Assembly (NCBI GenBank): GCA_034508935.3
Contig: CM067454.1
Location: 35,380,682 to 35,444,681, forward strand
Direction: 5' to 3'
From: Berghia stephanieae
Lineage: Eukaryota > Mollusca > Gastropoda > Nudibranchia > Aeolidiidae
DNA length: 64,000 bases
The translations under genes were made by a program, and so were the position numbers. Below, one piece after another: positions 32,696-44,958 of this stretch; the first letter of the stretch is position 1, and the number at the start of each line of letters is the position of its first letter. The notes beneath the pieces are model-generated. The model had not been told where the DNA came from. It was given only the letters and a program-made list of their open reading frames with translations, and did no database searches.

Positions 32696-34920
32696 AAAAA
32701 AGTTGGTGGGCACGGGCTAAGTCCACTCAAGGGTTTGGGGGCTAAGTCTCGGGCTCAATCCCGGGTGGAGACCCTGGGATTAGTGATAATATGGCTCTGT
32801 TCCTTGGGACCAAGTGATATGGCTATGGCTGAGGGGTTTTGGAATTAGGTAATCGCCCTTTTTTTTTTTCAATCGTTATCGTACAGGTCGCTGGTTAAAT
32901 TTTTAGAAATGGCGCGGGTTCTTTGTCCTGGGGCTAGGGTTAGGGTTCGAGAAGCTTCCCCAGTTGCAGCATGTGCATTTTAATTGCTCAATTGGTCGCC
33001 ATTTTTGCATTTTTGTGATACCACAAGTCATATCCAGCGTGGTCACTACTTTCTGTGACGCAAATTTGTCCACCACCCAACCCTCTCACTCGCTTTCACT
33101 TCTTTTGTCCTCCCCCCTCAGGTCATCCCCCCACCCAACCCCTCACTGTGTTCCTATTGTATTACGGATGTACCCACCCCAGTGACATCTATATGAAGTC
33201 CTAGACCCACCCCTTTCTCTCCTCTCACCCCAACTTGTTGCAACTTTTGTAACTTCTGCGCATGTCCCGCGCATACTAATTGCAGAAAGTGAGTTTGTCA
33301 CCTAATTGGTCAAATCTTTCTGCTGCAGTTTTCAGATCTCGATTTTAAAATTTCAATGATTGTCTCTGAGTAGCCATCTTTGATTTTCAAGAACATTGTG
33401 TCTTCATCGCTGTTTTTCATTTTCAATTTGGGATTCTGTGAGTATATTTTTGAACTGATTGTTTTATTGGGTATTGATGTAACTTGCTGCGAATATTTAA
33501 ACTGTAAATGATAATTATTCTGATTGGTTTGTGAAAGAGATATACGTCATTTGGTCATTTCGGCTCTTTTGACGGATTTCCTTTGTCTGGCCTACACATA
33601 TAATTCTACTATGTGGACTAGGATTTTATTTTCTCTTTCATATTTAAATCTCTATTTCCTCTATTTTCTTCTGTAAAGTATTCATCTTAATCTATCTGTA
33701 TGTGATAGATAATATTTTACGGTCCATAAAAAAGTGTTCTTCAGAGCCGTGAGGCCCATGGCGCAAGAGTGTGACCCGGACAATAGCAGTTTCATGCTTG
33801 CTGTCTTTGGTTGGGACGTTAGCAAAGTGCTTTCCGCCAGATCTAACAGACCCATCTACCCAATCACTGATGGCTGAACAGTGGGGTCATGGATTAAAAT
33901 CTTAACTCAAATTTCTTCTTCAGTTGATTAGGGCCCAATTTATTTATCTTGGAGTCGAGGCTTGCAACTCCGTTTCCCAGATTTGAAATCTCGGTCCCCA
34001 TACTAGAATAATATGGACAAACCAAATGTCCATTTATGTGATTAGTTCTCTCTAAGCTATATGTCGTTTTATTTTACTCGCTTTAGTTTATAGTAGGTAA
34101 TTTAATCTCACGGGGATTGGATAACGCTTGGCTTCAGTATCCTTTAAATTATGATTTTGGCAATTGTTCATTTCTAACAGTTATTTCATTTATTTTACAG
34201 TCGTGCTTTTATGTTTTGGGTTTTTTTGTTTGTTTTTTTAATTTGTGTTTCCAGTCTATATTTTAGATATTTTATTATCCCGTTTTCTTTTTTCTTGCTA
34301 GAGCTGTAAATGACCTAAGAGCGTCACGGGTCCCTTAAAAACTTCGCTATCCAGGTGTTGTGCTTTTAATTTTTCAGAGACGTCTTTATTTTCCAGCTAT
34401 GTATCCCATTTCCGGCACTGGGATTGATCACTCTGTTGTGAAGCCTGTTGAGATACTCAGGACGCGCTGGGGTTAATAGAGGTCGCCGGTGCTACAGTAT
34501 GTCCTTATATGTTCGCCGTCTTGGATAGGTCGAAGTTGCCGTCCCGCTTGGCTGGGTTTCGAACTGTTGAATCCTTGGATGCTCCTTAAGATTCCTGGTT
34601 GGGATGTGAAGGTTATCGTTTGGAAGACGGATGGCCGGTCGCGTTTTAAATTTGAGCCCTGGGGTAGCGCATGTCCGTCAGATGCGCTTTAGAGCAGCCA
34701 CAAACCGACAACAGGCAGCACTTAGCGAGCGTGCTATACGAGACACGACTACAACTACTATGCGACATTTATTCTTTCCTTCAGGAAAAATACTTCGCGT
34801 TATCTGGGATACTAATTTCCCGTGTGTTTACGGAATTTAGTATTAGTATGTTATTATGACCATCAGTGTTTTTTCCAATTAAAAAGGTATATACAATAAG
34901 TCTTTATTAATTTTAACTTG
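32696..34920. other. Mostly unique non-coding DNA with a SINE family 2 fragment
   Basis: No coding exon recognised. 33745-33895 carries a SINE family 2 fragment (TTTCCGCCAGATCTAACAGA, then ACCCAATCACTG). Short frames at 34489-34860 have no recognisable similarity. Confidence 0.55.
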
Positions 34921-34924
34921 AGCT

Positions 34925-35215
34925 TTTATACAGGGGCAATATCCACTCAACGTGCTCAAAGCGCTTTACAAAGAGTCCCTAGCCATCAGCAATACTTAAC
35001 ATGGCGAACGAGACATGACGCTTGTTAGGCGGTATTGCAATTTTTTTTCGACAAAGATAACGCTGTTAACGGCCAGTTACTCATTTTACACGTGAGTGAG
35101 ATGAGAGAATGTGAGTAAAGAGTCTTTTCCAAGGACTCAGCTATGCGCCGAGCGAGGCTCGAACCCAGAACCTTCCAATCCGAACGCGAGTGTCATACCA
35201 CTAGACCACATCATT
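34925..35215 (-). repeat. SINE family 3 (minus strand)
   Basis: GGGCAATATCCACTCAACGTG, GCGCTTTACAAAGAG and TCTTTTCCAAGGACTCA, then an inverted tRNA head with CGAACCCAGAACCTTCC. Nearly full length. Confidence 0.85.
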
Positions 35216-35284
35216 GGACTCCAGCACTCAGATAGAGGTCGGTCAGTGTGTTTGTGTAAAAGTTCAGTAGATTTTTGCCTCCTG

Positions 35285-35410
35285 AATTGCGCAATTCTGA
35301 CATTATGTCGGCAACTTTGTGCACCGCCTCTAGCGGCGGGTCTCGAACCGGTGACCCCCGTCGGTCACAGGTCGGATCTCGTTCCATTGGGCCACGGCTC
35401 TGGGAAAGAT
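35285..35410 (-). repeat. tRNA-like SINE head, family 5
   Basis: On the minus strand: A-box-like GTGGCCCAATGGAACGAG and B-box GGTTCGAGACCC, followed by an inverted GGCGGTGCACAAAG tail. Probably a tRNA-derived SINE. A trace of its tail is seen at 53212-53235. Confidence 0.5.
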
Positions 35411-35524
35411 CTTATATTGTTTTGAGGTTTCGACTTTCCTCCTTGTCGTTATTGAGTATTATGTTCCGAACATTTATTTATCCCACCCCATTTTCGTTTT
35501 AACCACCCTTGACTGTCGTGCTAT

Positions 35525-35735
35525 GGAGTAAGCTGATCTGAAAATTTGCCTGGAAAAATCGTCCTTCCATAATCGATCCATTAAACTGACCTTTCAATCC
35601 AGGGACTTTATGTGCAGGAACTCCTCGCGAGGTCCCAGATTTGAAAGTTTTGTCCAGAAATGGGGCATTTAAATCGATCAATAGTTGTTGATGGCCGGCT
35701 TTTCTGGCCAGAGTTTTTAAATACGAGTTATTAGG
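35525..35735. repeat. Foldback MITE, TGGCCAGAAAA family
   Basis: Degenerate inverted arms: AAAATTTGCCTGGAAAAATCG on the left and TTCTGGCCAGAGTTTTTAAAT on the right, with a CCTCGCGAGGTCCCAGATTTG core as in 14115. Confidence 0.55.
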
Positions 35736-35739
35736 CATT

Positions 35740-36795
35740 TGGCTCAATTTTAATTTCTACCCAAGCTGTACTTTGTTATGATGTGCATTCGGTTTCACGT
35801 TGGTCTTTGTTTCATTGTCCGCATTACAGTCTCGCAGGCGCTTAGCCTTGGGCAATATCCCCCTTCATGCCTTGTCAAATTAATTTGTCTTGTTTCTGGT
35901 CAAAGTTTGTGACATTCTTTGTCTTCAGCCAGTTTTATCTTTAGGTCTTGACACTGATTTCCTGTCCTCTAGTCATTTGTAGCAATGCGATATTTACGAT
36001 AATTCATTGACTATTGACCTATTGTTTGTATATTGACATTGCTGTATTTTCAACAACATCCCTTGGATTTTTTCGTAATTTTACAAATTTTAGACAAGTT
36101 TCATGGCCAAAAACGAAATGTTATGGGGTATTACGAATTTTTAAATACTTAAATAATAATATTAATAATAATAATTTTTATTTTAAGCTGCATAACCACC
36201 AGGTTGCAATAATGCGTACACTAGCCGGTTTGTAATTTTAATCAAATACCTCATTTTGGCCTAAGGTTTATCATAAACTCTTTATATGTTGGACTCTTTA
36301 ATTGGAACTGATAATTCGTTGAATTATATTTCCAACAAGTCAGTTTGTATCTTATGATCGGCATAGATGTTATAGAAGTTAGTTTTATATTCCGTATTAT
36401 TAGGTACCATTGAATAGCTATGTCATTTTTGCATTAGATTTGGGCTTGAAAGACGGGCCGATAGATTTTCCTCCTTTTAGACAAATTCCCATTATCATCA
36501 CTGATACCCTTATATCTGTTTTCCGAGTTCCTTTTTATCTTTGTCTTAAAGTGTGATTACTTGGTTTGTCCTGTTTTGATGATAATATAGGCCTTTAAAA
36601 TGTTTTGTGCAATGGACAATTCATAAATGTTTCCAAATAATAAATTCATGTCTAATGATAAGGATGGATTTACTACACTATTAGTTGTATTACATTACAT
36701 AATACAAACCTATGTTCCTGTTATTTTTACTCTTTGTTTGTGTTTGATCAATTGACCGAGAAATTTTCCTCCTTTTTGGCAAATTGCCATTATCA
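35740..36795. other. Unique non-coding DNA
   Basis: AT-rich with no coding signal. Probably intron or upstream region of the receptor gene. Confidence 0.5.
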
Positions 36796-36796
36796 T

Positions 36797-36875
36797 CACT
36801 GCTATAGATAGAAGGAATTCGACGTCACTCAGGTCTTTGTTATTTTTTTTTTTTTTTGCCATCTATGTTTCCTAG
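36797..36875. repeat. CTATAGATAG MITE fragment next to the first exon
   Basis: CTATAGATAGAAGGAATTCGACGTCACTCAGGTC and a T run end only about 55 bp upstream of the splice acceptor at 36931. The insertion is therefore close to a functional boundary. Confidence 0.6.
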
Positions 36876-36931
36876 GACAAACTTCTCATTCTCTCACATT
36901 TTCATTCTTATTTCTCTCTTGTTTTCCTCAG

Positions 36932-38240
36932 ATCAATTCCTTATGGCAGACTTGTCGACACGGGAGAACGATGTGTACAAAGCTGCGGAAGGTCTGCTTT
37001 CTCTGGCTGACCCTGTAGTATCTACTTGCCCGCCATTGGGCGCTAATATGTCCCCGTCAATTGCTGCTTTTGTTGCTCCTGCAACGACCCAGCAGCGCCA
37101 AAGTTCATCGATGGCACTTTCAACGTCAAATGAAATTCAACCACCGACATCATCATCATCGTCGACGACGTCATCAGCTCCATTACAGACTAACTCATCG
37201 TCATCATCATCGTCACCAACGACATCACCCATATCGTCGTCATCATCAGTGCCATCCAGTTCCACTTCTACCGCCCATGAGATGACAGCACCGGTAGTCC
37301 TTGTGTCGGCTGCTCAATCCCCTGCCGTTGCAACTATGGTGCTACCAACTGCACAGTCTCATTATCGTTTTAGTAATTCATTACCATCACCAACCCTACC
37401 CCAACTGTATAGATTGCCATCTGGCACTGGCATTACTTTGCAATCCCTAGGGACCCAACGGATTCTTACCACCCCGAACGGATCTGATACATTTTTCAAT
37501 GTGCCGGCTGTTCCTTTCCCCGCCATTTTAAAACGTCCCCGATTGCCCAAAAAAAGCAAATCTCATGACCGCCGTGAAGCGAACGGTCGCGAATCTTCAA
37601 TCCCATCACATTCTGGCAATGGAATCAGTCCACCCACAAGCACAAGTTCTCCAATGAGTGGAGAGTCCAATTCTGTCGTGCCAAATTACGCTGACTGTCG
37701 TGCATTATCACATCACCCTGATGCCCCCCAAGCTTCGTCGTCCCTTCAACGCCAGTATCGGCACCCCACTTATCCTCGCCATCGTCGTCGTCATCAGCAC
37801 ATCATCAACTTTCACATCCAACAGCTTCCATACTCATGGCCCACCCGCCCCCTGCTTCTTCCACGATTCCCGTCACTCTAAATGCTATGATTCCCATTGT
37901 AATGGGCGGGACAAGTTCCGCCACAACCGGTACTTCCGGCCCATTTGCTATAACTCAGAAAATTTTGACCTCACCGAAAGACATCATTGAGCAGAGTGTA
38001 AGCAATGCCAACGCTTCGTCTCGAGTTGGAGGGGATCTTAGCGTTTCTTTGCCCACGAAACAACCGCAGTCAGATGGTGCTACTGTTCAAAAACGAGCGA
38101 GAAAGCCACGGAAAAAGCCAGACGAGGCTGCTAAACCTAGAAAGGGTAAATCTTCCCCAAAAGCCACCGGTGCCGATTCTGACAGTCCCGAAAGGAATGT
38201 TAGCGAGACTGAGGATGGGAGCCAGAGAAAAAATCTAAGA
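36932..38240 (+). CDS. Exon 1: Ser/Thr/Pro-rich N-terminal (A/B) region
   Basis: Acceptor TTTTCCTCAG ends at 36931 and donor GTAAGT starts at 38241. The likely start is ATG at 36943 (MADLSTRENDVYKAAEGLLS), just inside the exon. A long disordered stretch of Ser/Thr homopolymers follows (residues about 68-125). Then come a KRPRLPKKSK basic patch near 37530-37560 and a second basic patch (KRARKPRKKPDEAAKPRKGK, 38089-38148) that could act as nuclear localisation signals. The frame changes once. Up to about 37720 it is the frame of the ATG. From about 37730 it is the frame giving STPVSAPHLSSPSSSSSS, open to the donor. A one-base slip near the C run at 37723-37728 would explain it (sequencing error or a real break). 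The link to the receptor is inferred from position, strand and composition. Confidence 0.6.
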
Positions 38241-38559
38241 GTAAGTGTTTTTTTTTCTTTTCTTTCTCCTACCTCGTTTCTCTTCCCTGTTTCAGTAGCA
38301 TTAACCTTGACCAGATCAACTATAAAACAAACGCCACATTTGTCTCCTCATGTTGTATTGATGAACACAATTGTGTGGCATGTGCCTTTTCCATTTGAGC
38401 TAGAATTTTAGAGAGTCTAGATTTATGTTGGATGGTAATGACGGTTTGGGGAATGTCCGGACCATGAATCCAACCAGGTGTCCGTGATCACAATGGATGC
38501 GATACTAGACGTCTAATTCTACCAAGAAAAAGCGCAAAACAAAACAGGCGCACGTATTA

Positions 38560-38735
38560 CAGAGGGATAGTTGGCCAAAAGACTCGTATTCAATTGTCTT
38601 TTGATTAAAATGGCCCTTGTTCTGGAGATTCTCAGACCTGTGCGTGTTTGCCAAGATGAGAATCCTTTTAATTGATCGACATTTGAAGCACGACTCAGTG
38701 TTCTGGCCGTATTTAGAACTCGTGTTTTTCATTTT
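38560..38735. repeat. Foldback MITE, TGGCCAGAAAA family (degenerate)
   Basis: TTGGCCAAAAGACTCGTATTC on the left and CATTTGAAGCACGACTCAGTG...TTCTGGCCG on the right, with the internal TGCCAAGATGAGAATCC typical of the family. Confidence 0.55.
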
Positions 38736-38760
38736 CAGATATGGCGGGATATGTGGTCAT

Positions 38761-39246
38761 CAGGGCTGAGAAAGGGAGAAATTTCCGCCTAAATGTTGGT
38801 TTATCTCCGCCTATCACCGTCACAATTCCGCCTTTTTCAATTTTTAAAAAATGATTTAAAAAGACTCGCCACAACCACTGCATCAACATCCCTACCACCC
38901 ATTGCAATAATACAACCACCACCACATCATCTGTATCATCCCTACCATCACTACTACAACCATCACTTCATCATCCCTACCACCACTACCGCTACAGCCG
39001 CCACCGCATCACCGTCCCTTCCACAAATACATCATCATCAATACAACCACCATATTATGTTCTAATTACACTTTCAACTTTTGAAATTTCTGCGGGTGGT
39101 GTCGGAGATTGCCGCGAGACAAATTTAAGATTGCATCTCCGTTAATTTTAATGAAATTCCAACTTGTATGTTATAGTCGCTTGGATGGTCTTGGTCTGCG
39201 CGCTGAAAAATGTCCTCCTTTTTGTGACCAGTCATTCTCACCCCTG
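38761..39246. mobile_element. hAT-like non-autonomous element with ACC/ATC array
   Basis: Left end CAGGGCTGAGAA and right end CATTCTCACCCCTG are inverted repeats of the CAGGGGTGAGAATG type usual for hAT elements. The interior has TTTCCGCCTAAATG, a 170-bp ACC/ATC-rich array (38875-39045) and AATTACACTTTCAACTTTTG. A larger relative is at 60710-62216. No transposase. Confidence 0.75.
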
Positions 39247-39562
39247 GAATCGTTTAATTTGATCGTTAATTAACGACCTGTTTGTGTGTGGATTACCTTG
39301 GGTCGTCTCTATAGATTTGTTTGACAGTTTTTGTTTGTGATTTCAGAGACCTCATATTTAATAGGGTGATAGTTTTATCTTGGATTCTACTTCTATTCCC
39401 TCTTTGAACAGTCTTTTCTGCCTTACTAGTCTTCTTCCTCTTATTTTTACTAGTACTGAAAATGTTGAAAGCTCTGTAACATCCGGAATAATGGTATTGA
39501 TAATGATAATTGTAATAATAGTAATGATGATTATAATGGTATTATTATTATTATTATTATTA

Positions 39563-39645
<83 letters not shown>

Positions 39646-40414
39646 TATTATTGTTATTGTTAAGCATAGAATTATAATAATGCTTATTATACGATTCTTT
39701 CATTTCTTTGTATTTATTAAACGAGTTACTTTTATCGTGCCAAATCAGCACAACAATCTTGGGCGTTTGTGTTGTTGCACGATAAAGAATGAATGAATAC
39801 GTTTATTCCATCCCTCCATGTAAGATATAATAGATATTTCGTGACAACTTGTATGGTAGTAGTACTTGGATTCGACATAATTTGTATTTTTCTCCATTTG
39901 TTTAAATGCCAATTTGACACACACTCACACATAAAAGTAAAACGTTGGATCTGTATTCATGCGAACCAAAAGATTATTTAATTCAGAATATTTTCGCACA
40001 TATTCTTGGTGTGAAATATGGTATAACCGACAGTTGATTGTTCAACACGTTCAAAGCAGCATTCAACGATTACGTGTTTACTAATAAATGGTGTTTTCCG
40101 ATGGGTGGGGTGGAATAATAATTATACTTGTTATAATGATAGTGTTGATGATAATATTGATATATAAATAGATGATATATAGCACCATGAGAAGGTCAAC
40201 CAAAAGCGTGGGTTCAAAGCTGATGTGGTAGTATCTACTTGTTTTTAATAAAATGTTAATATAATATACAACAAATATCCACATTTAATTTCTCACAGAT
40301 GTATCGTGTAGTCGTTCCCTTCCCTAAATAGGGAGAAATAGTGTGATGTCAAAAACAAAAAAAAAACAACTGATTCCAATCTCATCGGAAATGTAAGGCC
40401 ATTCTTCTGGAGGG
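39247..40414. other. Intron with (ATT)n
   Basis: (ATT)n at about 39540-39655. No exon recognised. Any missing exon between 38240 and 43595 must be small. Confidence 0.6.
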
Positions 40415-41223
40415 CTAGTATTTAATTTGTGTAATCGATCTTCTGTTTACAGAGTGCGGCATCATATGTTCTAGTCTAATAATATGCTTGTCGCCAATAT
40501 AGATAATGTCGTACATCCTCGCTCTTTTCCGTCCCGTTATCTTAAGAATCTGCCGCCTATACATCCTGCTACTGGGATAGCTATGACACTTTAAATTTCG
40601 ATATGTGACCAATTCATTACTGGTCCTCCGAATAAGCCTGGTTACATACCTACCCACTTCCAAGGATTTTGGAACCTGGGGAGCAGAAGATGTGAAGTAA
40701 GTTTTACCTTTCTGCCGTATTCCAATATTGGATTTAGTTGAGTAATGAATGTATTGAGTGAATTCATGCTTTCTACAACGATCTGCTATTCTGCTATGCT
40801 TTATGAAACGACACATTATAACTTGATACTTAACACATCACCAGTGCAAGATTTCGTTGTCGAACTCTTGTTTGTCAGGTCGTTACGCCCTAGCAACTTA
40901 ACCTTGTGCGTGTTAAGGTCTGTACGTGCATTTATTCGTGCTTGTGTGGGTGGGGTACGATCTGGATGTCCATTCCTTCTTGTATCGGTCACTCTTCTCA
41001 TCCTTCCAATACTGCAGGCTCTCACTCGCCGTTCCCTCTTCACCCACTCGTTCCTCTTCCAAAGTTTAAGGTAACGGTACAGGATCGCGTTCACGACTCT
41101 CTCGCTCGTATCTCTCATTGAGCCCAGCATCGCGGTTGTTGTCGGCACAGGTGATCTCGAGTCCCTGTCCCCATCTGGTTTATTTACTAGCATACTCTTG
41201 GTCAAACGCGATAAACCACCCAT
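40415..41223 (-). other. Two overlapping antisense reading frames, unrecognised
   Basis: On the minus strand a 135-residue frame (41223 to 40816) ends in TAATG, where the stop overlaps the start of a 133-residue frame (40816 to 40415). The first is rich in Arg, Lys and Thr (RVRACSIGRMRRVTDTRRNG); the second is Arg/Lys/Tyr-rich. Neither resembles a family I know. Both lie inside an intron of the plus-strand gene. They could be a decayed retroelement, a small intronic gene, or chance. The stop-start overlap and tandem order make chance less attractive, but there is no domain evidence. Confidence 0.25.
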
Positions 41224-42554
41224 CTTATCCGCGCGCGGTCCGACGTTGTTTCAAATGTAGACGCGCTATTAACAAAATTATGATCGCACCACACCGCCGC
41301 GTCGAGAACATTGAATGTTGTACCATAATAAGTGAGGGGCAGTAGCTACACATTTTAACCTTTTATTATGCCTGTATGTCAGATTTCTCGACCTCGCTCA
41401 ATCAACTGGCCTTAAGTGACCCGACGATATTGACCGAGTTAACATCAGGCTACACAATATGGTGTATGTTGTGTATATAATATTATATTTATGCTGCGTA
41501 TAATGCGGTATTCGTATAGATTTATACACACAGACCGCTCAAACGAGTTTCCGCGAGGCCACAAGGTTAGCCTAACCTTGCCACTGTTATGTCACGAGGC
41601 TTTTAGAGTTGGCTAAGGTGATTTAAGGTCAGGGCATTTTATTCGACGTTTCTGGTCGACCAAGCCTTTCCCGACCTTGCTAAGTACATGGACTATTGCT
41701 TAACGTTGACAATGTTGTGTAGCTTAAACAATATTAGCATTGTTCAAGTTTTGCTGCACTTGCTTCCATGCAGCACAGTCGATAAGCTGAGCTCTGCCTT
41801 GGCCTTCGTAAACTGTGATCACCAAAAAGTAGTGAGTTGGTGTTAGAGGTGCTCAAGGAACACATGATTCCATTCGCTGAGCTTTTGATTACAGCTCAGG
41901 CTTACGGCTCTTCGTCGTGGAATACTCAGGGATTGCCTTTGTTATTTATTTTCCTCTCTATGTCTTGTCGGGTTATCGGTTTTAACTAGATTTGTTATTA
42001 CATTTTCCGAGTCACTGATTATAACTAAACTCCCTTTTGTATTTTTCTTACTTTGTCAATCGTGCTCGATTTGCCTTCGTTCTTTCGTCTCGTCCTCCCC
42101 CCGAGAGGGAGGCGGTTACATGAATGCATTTGAGAAGGGGGGGGGGGGGGGGTCTTGATGATCGTTTTTACTTGCAGCTCATGCTCTTGGTGTGGAATGC
42201 AGTTTGTGTGCAGATTTTCAGCAGTTTGGTTACATTTGCGCTATTATAGTTCATTTACTGTTGTACAAGCTGTTATAGTCCGTTCCAAGTCCCTTGCGCA
42301 CGGCATATCGCAAATTCCTCCAAAGTCACGGAATATGGTGCGTGAAGTTTTGCATCTATATTATAAGACACGCTACGAAATTTGAAGATGTTCAAATAGT
42401 TCTCTCACAATGCCGATTTCCTTTGATCTTTTCGGCGTTACAGTCCAGATATGTTGAATCTCTTTCACGTGGTGAATATAATAATAACAAAGTGGCATTC
42501 AGTAACATAGCTTAGTAGATAATTTTGGATTGTTTCAAATAATCTAAGATAGGA
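41224..42554. other. Intron, mostly unique
   Basis: G run at 42137-42152. No coding exon recognised. Confidence 0.6.
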
Positions 42555-42690
42555 TTTATATAGATGGAAAGAAATTGACGCCACTCAGCTCTTTGTTATT
42601 GTTTTTGACCGCCATTTTTAGGATTGGTTCTTACTAAATTCTATCAATCAGTCTATAAACGTTGTATCCGTCTGGTGGATGTTGTGAGAG
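42555..42690. repeat. CTATAGATAGT-family MITE, divergent copy
   Basis: TATAGATGGAAAGAAATTGACG, CACTCAGCTCTTTGTTATTG and GACCGCCATTTTTAGGATTGG, matching 17827-17990 and 50280-50465 more closely than the 31-kb copies. It probably marks a subfamily. Confidence 0.6.
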
Positions 42691-43024
42691 TTTTACCTAA
42701 ACGCGCCGAAAACAGGTTCATTGGGCTTCATGATTTATTTTTTTTCCTCGTGGAGATCGCACATATTGGACGACAACACAAGCAGCCCGTTCGGCGCGTT
42801 AACATTTTTCAGACAAAGACAATATTGTCATAGACCAGAGGGATCCGCTGAATGTTTATGCCAGTCTTCACAGGACGGGGCAGGTTTCATATCTGCCAAA
42901 TCTTACAAATTTTAGACAATTCCATGGCCAATTACGAATATACGTAATTGTATGGAAAATTACGAATTCTTTATTCGTCAATAGTGATGATGATGGTGAT
43001 AACTCTAATGATATTGATAATGAT

Positions 43025-43041
43025 ATATAATAATAATAATA

Positions 43042-43109
<68 letters not shown>

Positions 43110-43112
43110 TAA
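43025..43112. repeat. (AAT)n microsatellite
   Basis: Near-pure AAT repeat in the intron upstream of the first zinc-finger exon. Confidence 0.95.
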
Positions 43113-43594
43113 TAATGAAGCGTTTCTACAGAGCCTAAGCATGACGGTGTAATGTTGAAGTGATCATCAATGTGTTGTGTTTCGTACAGGCTTATTTCCT
43201 TGTCAAATGACTAAAAATTGAGGTTGTGTGAAATAACAGATTCTTAAGGTTACGGTTTGTGAAAGAGCGAGGATGGGTGATCATTGTTGATGGCCAGCGT
43301 ATATTTAGACAAGAAAATAAGATGTCACGGTATACATCCCGTCCTCCGGTATTATAATAGTGGTTTTACACGTCCAATGAGATTGGAACCATTTTTGTTT
43401 TCATTAGACTTTGCTATAGATTAGTTCAATGTTATATGGAAATAACTAACAAACGCACACTGTTATCCATGACAACATTAATGTCAACTTGCACTCATGA
43501 AATCATTCGTTTAGCAGACCTGCAAAAAAGGGCACGTTGGCTACGGATAATCCGCATTCTCCCCATTGTAATGTACGTTTCTTTTGCTCTCCAG

Positions 43595-43692
43595 CGTATG
43601 TTCCAAGTTACGTGTCAGATGAGAGGTGTGTTGTATGTAAAGACAAATCGACGGGAACGCATTACCGTGCCATGACGTGTGAAGGATGTAAG
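43595..43692 (+). CDS. Exon: first zinc finger of nuclear receptor DNA-binding domain
   Basis: Acceptor TGCTCTCCAG ends at 43594; donor GTGAGG starts at 43693. Encodes [10 protein letters not shown] followed by CVVC, 13 residues, then CEGCK. This has the C-x2-C-x13-C-x2-C spacing of the receptor first finger and a P-box starting CEGCKG across the junction, the class that reads AGGTCA half-sites. The motif [12 protein letters not shown] is close to thyroid hormone receptor and VDR/FXR-like NR1 receptors. The residue after CVVC is Lys, where nearly all receptors I know have Gly (CGDK). The intron after CEGCK is a classical nuclear receptor intron position. Confidence 0.93.
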
Positions 43693-44344
43693 GTGAGGCA
43701 ATGGGCATGATCTATATTAACTTTCCATATGCTCGAGGTCATTGGTCACATTGCAAAATGTGCTCAAAGTGACCCACTTTATGAAAAGTATTCACACCTT
43801 TTTAAATATCTCACATCACGATTGGTCGTTTGGTTCAGCTTGACATACGGGTATGTTTATAACTTTTGTAAACAACGCAGCGTGTTTACGTTTGTTAAGG
43901 AATATCCAATCGTTGGACAGCAACAAATCATGTGATTGATGACTTGGTTGGACAAAAACATGAATAAAGATCGCTCCCATTAACCAGTAGATTTTTGACC
44001 AATCAAAACATGGAATTTGTGACACACCTAGTAACACGTGCTCGGATAGATATATCGTTGGTTGTTTATAAACAAGAACGTGGATGATATCGTCCTCTCT
44101 CTGACCATTGTTTTAATTATTATTCTAAAACCACCAAATTGGTGACTGACTCGGTGTCACATGATTTTCTCGATCATGTTATAATAAACGTTTCAATTTA
44201 CACTAAGTTTTCTGTGTTGGTTCTAAGATAAGATAAGATGAAGAAGTTTATTTGTCCATATTTGGAAATTTACATTGGGTATTGCCATAGGCTAATGCAT
44301 TCCTGACAATAATTAAGTAAATAAATAATAAGAAGGAACTTAAT

Positions 44345-44530
44345 TACATCATGTCACGATTATATTCGGCCAGAGACAGTACTGTTAACGACCAATTACT
44401 CATTTTGCACCCGAGCACGATGAGAGAATGTGAGAATGGTATATTTTCCGAGGACTCATCTGTGCGCCGCTCAGAGCGTGACTCGACCACTGGACCTTAC
44501 CACACGAAGGCGATTGTTATACCACTTGAC
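44345..44530 (-). repeat. SINE family 3 fragment (minus strand)
   Basis: GACAGTACTGTTAACGACC, GAGAGAATGTGAGAATGG and CGAGGACTCATCTGTGCGCC correspond to the body and head of family 3. A SINE family 2 tail follows at 44640-44715. Confidence 0.75.
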
Positions 44531-44958
44531 GGCAGGAGTCCTTCAGAGCCATTGGGCCCAAGGAGTTTATCCCGGTTTCTAAAACATGGGATGTATGTAC
44601 TATTCACAAGGACAATTGCTTGCTACCCTTAAAGACCTTTTTTGTATAGCAAAGTACTTTCCGTCAGATCTAATAGACCCAGCTACCCAATTACTGCTGG
44701 TGGATAAGGGGTTTGAAAAAAAAAATCTCGACCTTACCCAGGAAAGATCGAGGGTCACTTGCGTGTGAAGTGAGTGCCTTGCCAACTGAGCAACCCCAAG
44801 CTCTCTGTATTAACAGACTTCATGTTTTATATGGTTACACATAGTTTTGTGGATTGGTTACAATCATACTGGTGGGCAGTCGTGAGTAATTTACTGAACG
44901 CATTCAATCATGTTTGTATTTTTCTTCTGTCACTCTCCCATCCCCTTTTCATCCCCAG

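Noticed and set aside
43729-43935. Additional exon after the first zinc finger
   Set aside because: The CEGCK to GFFRR join is complete without it and the frame shows no receptor motif.
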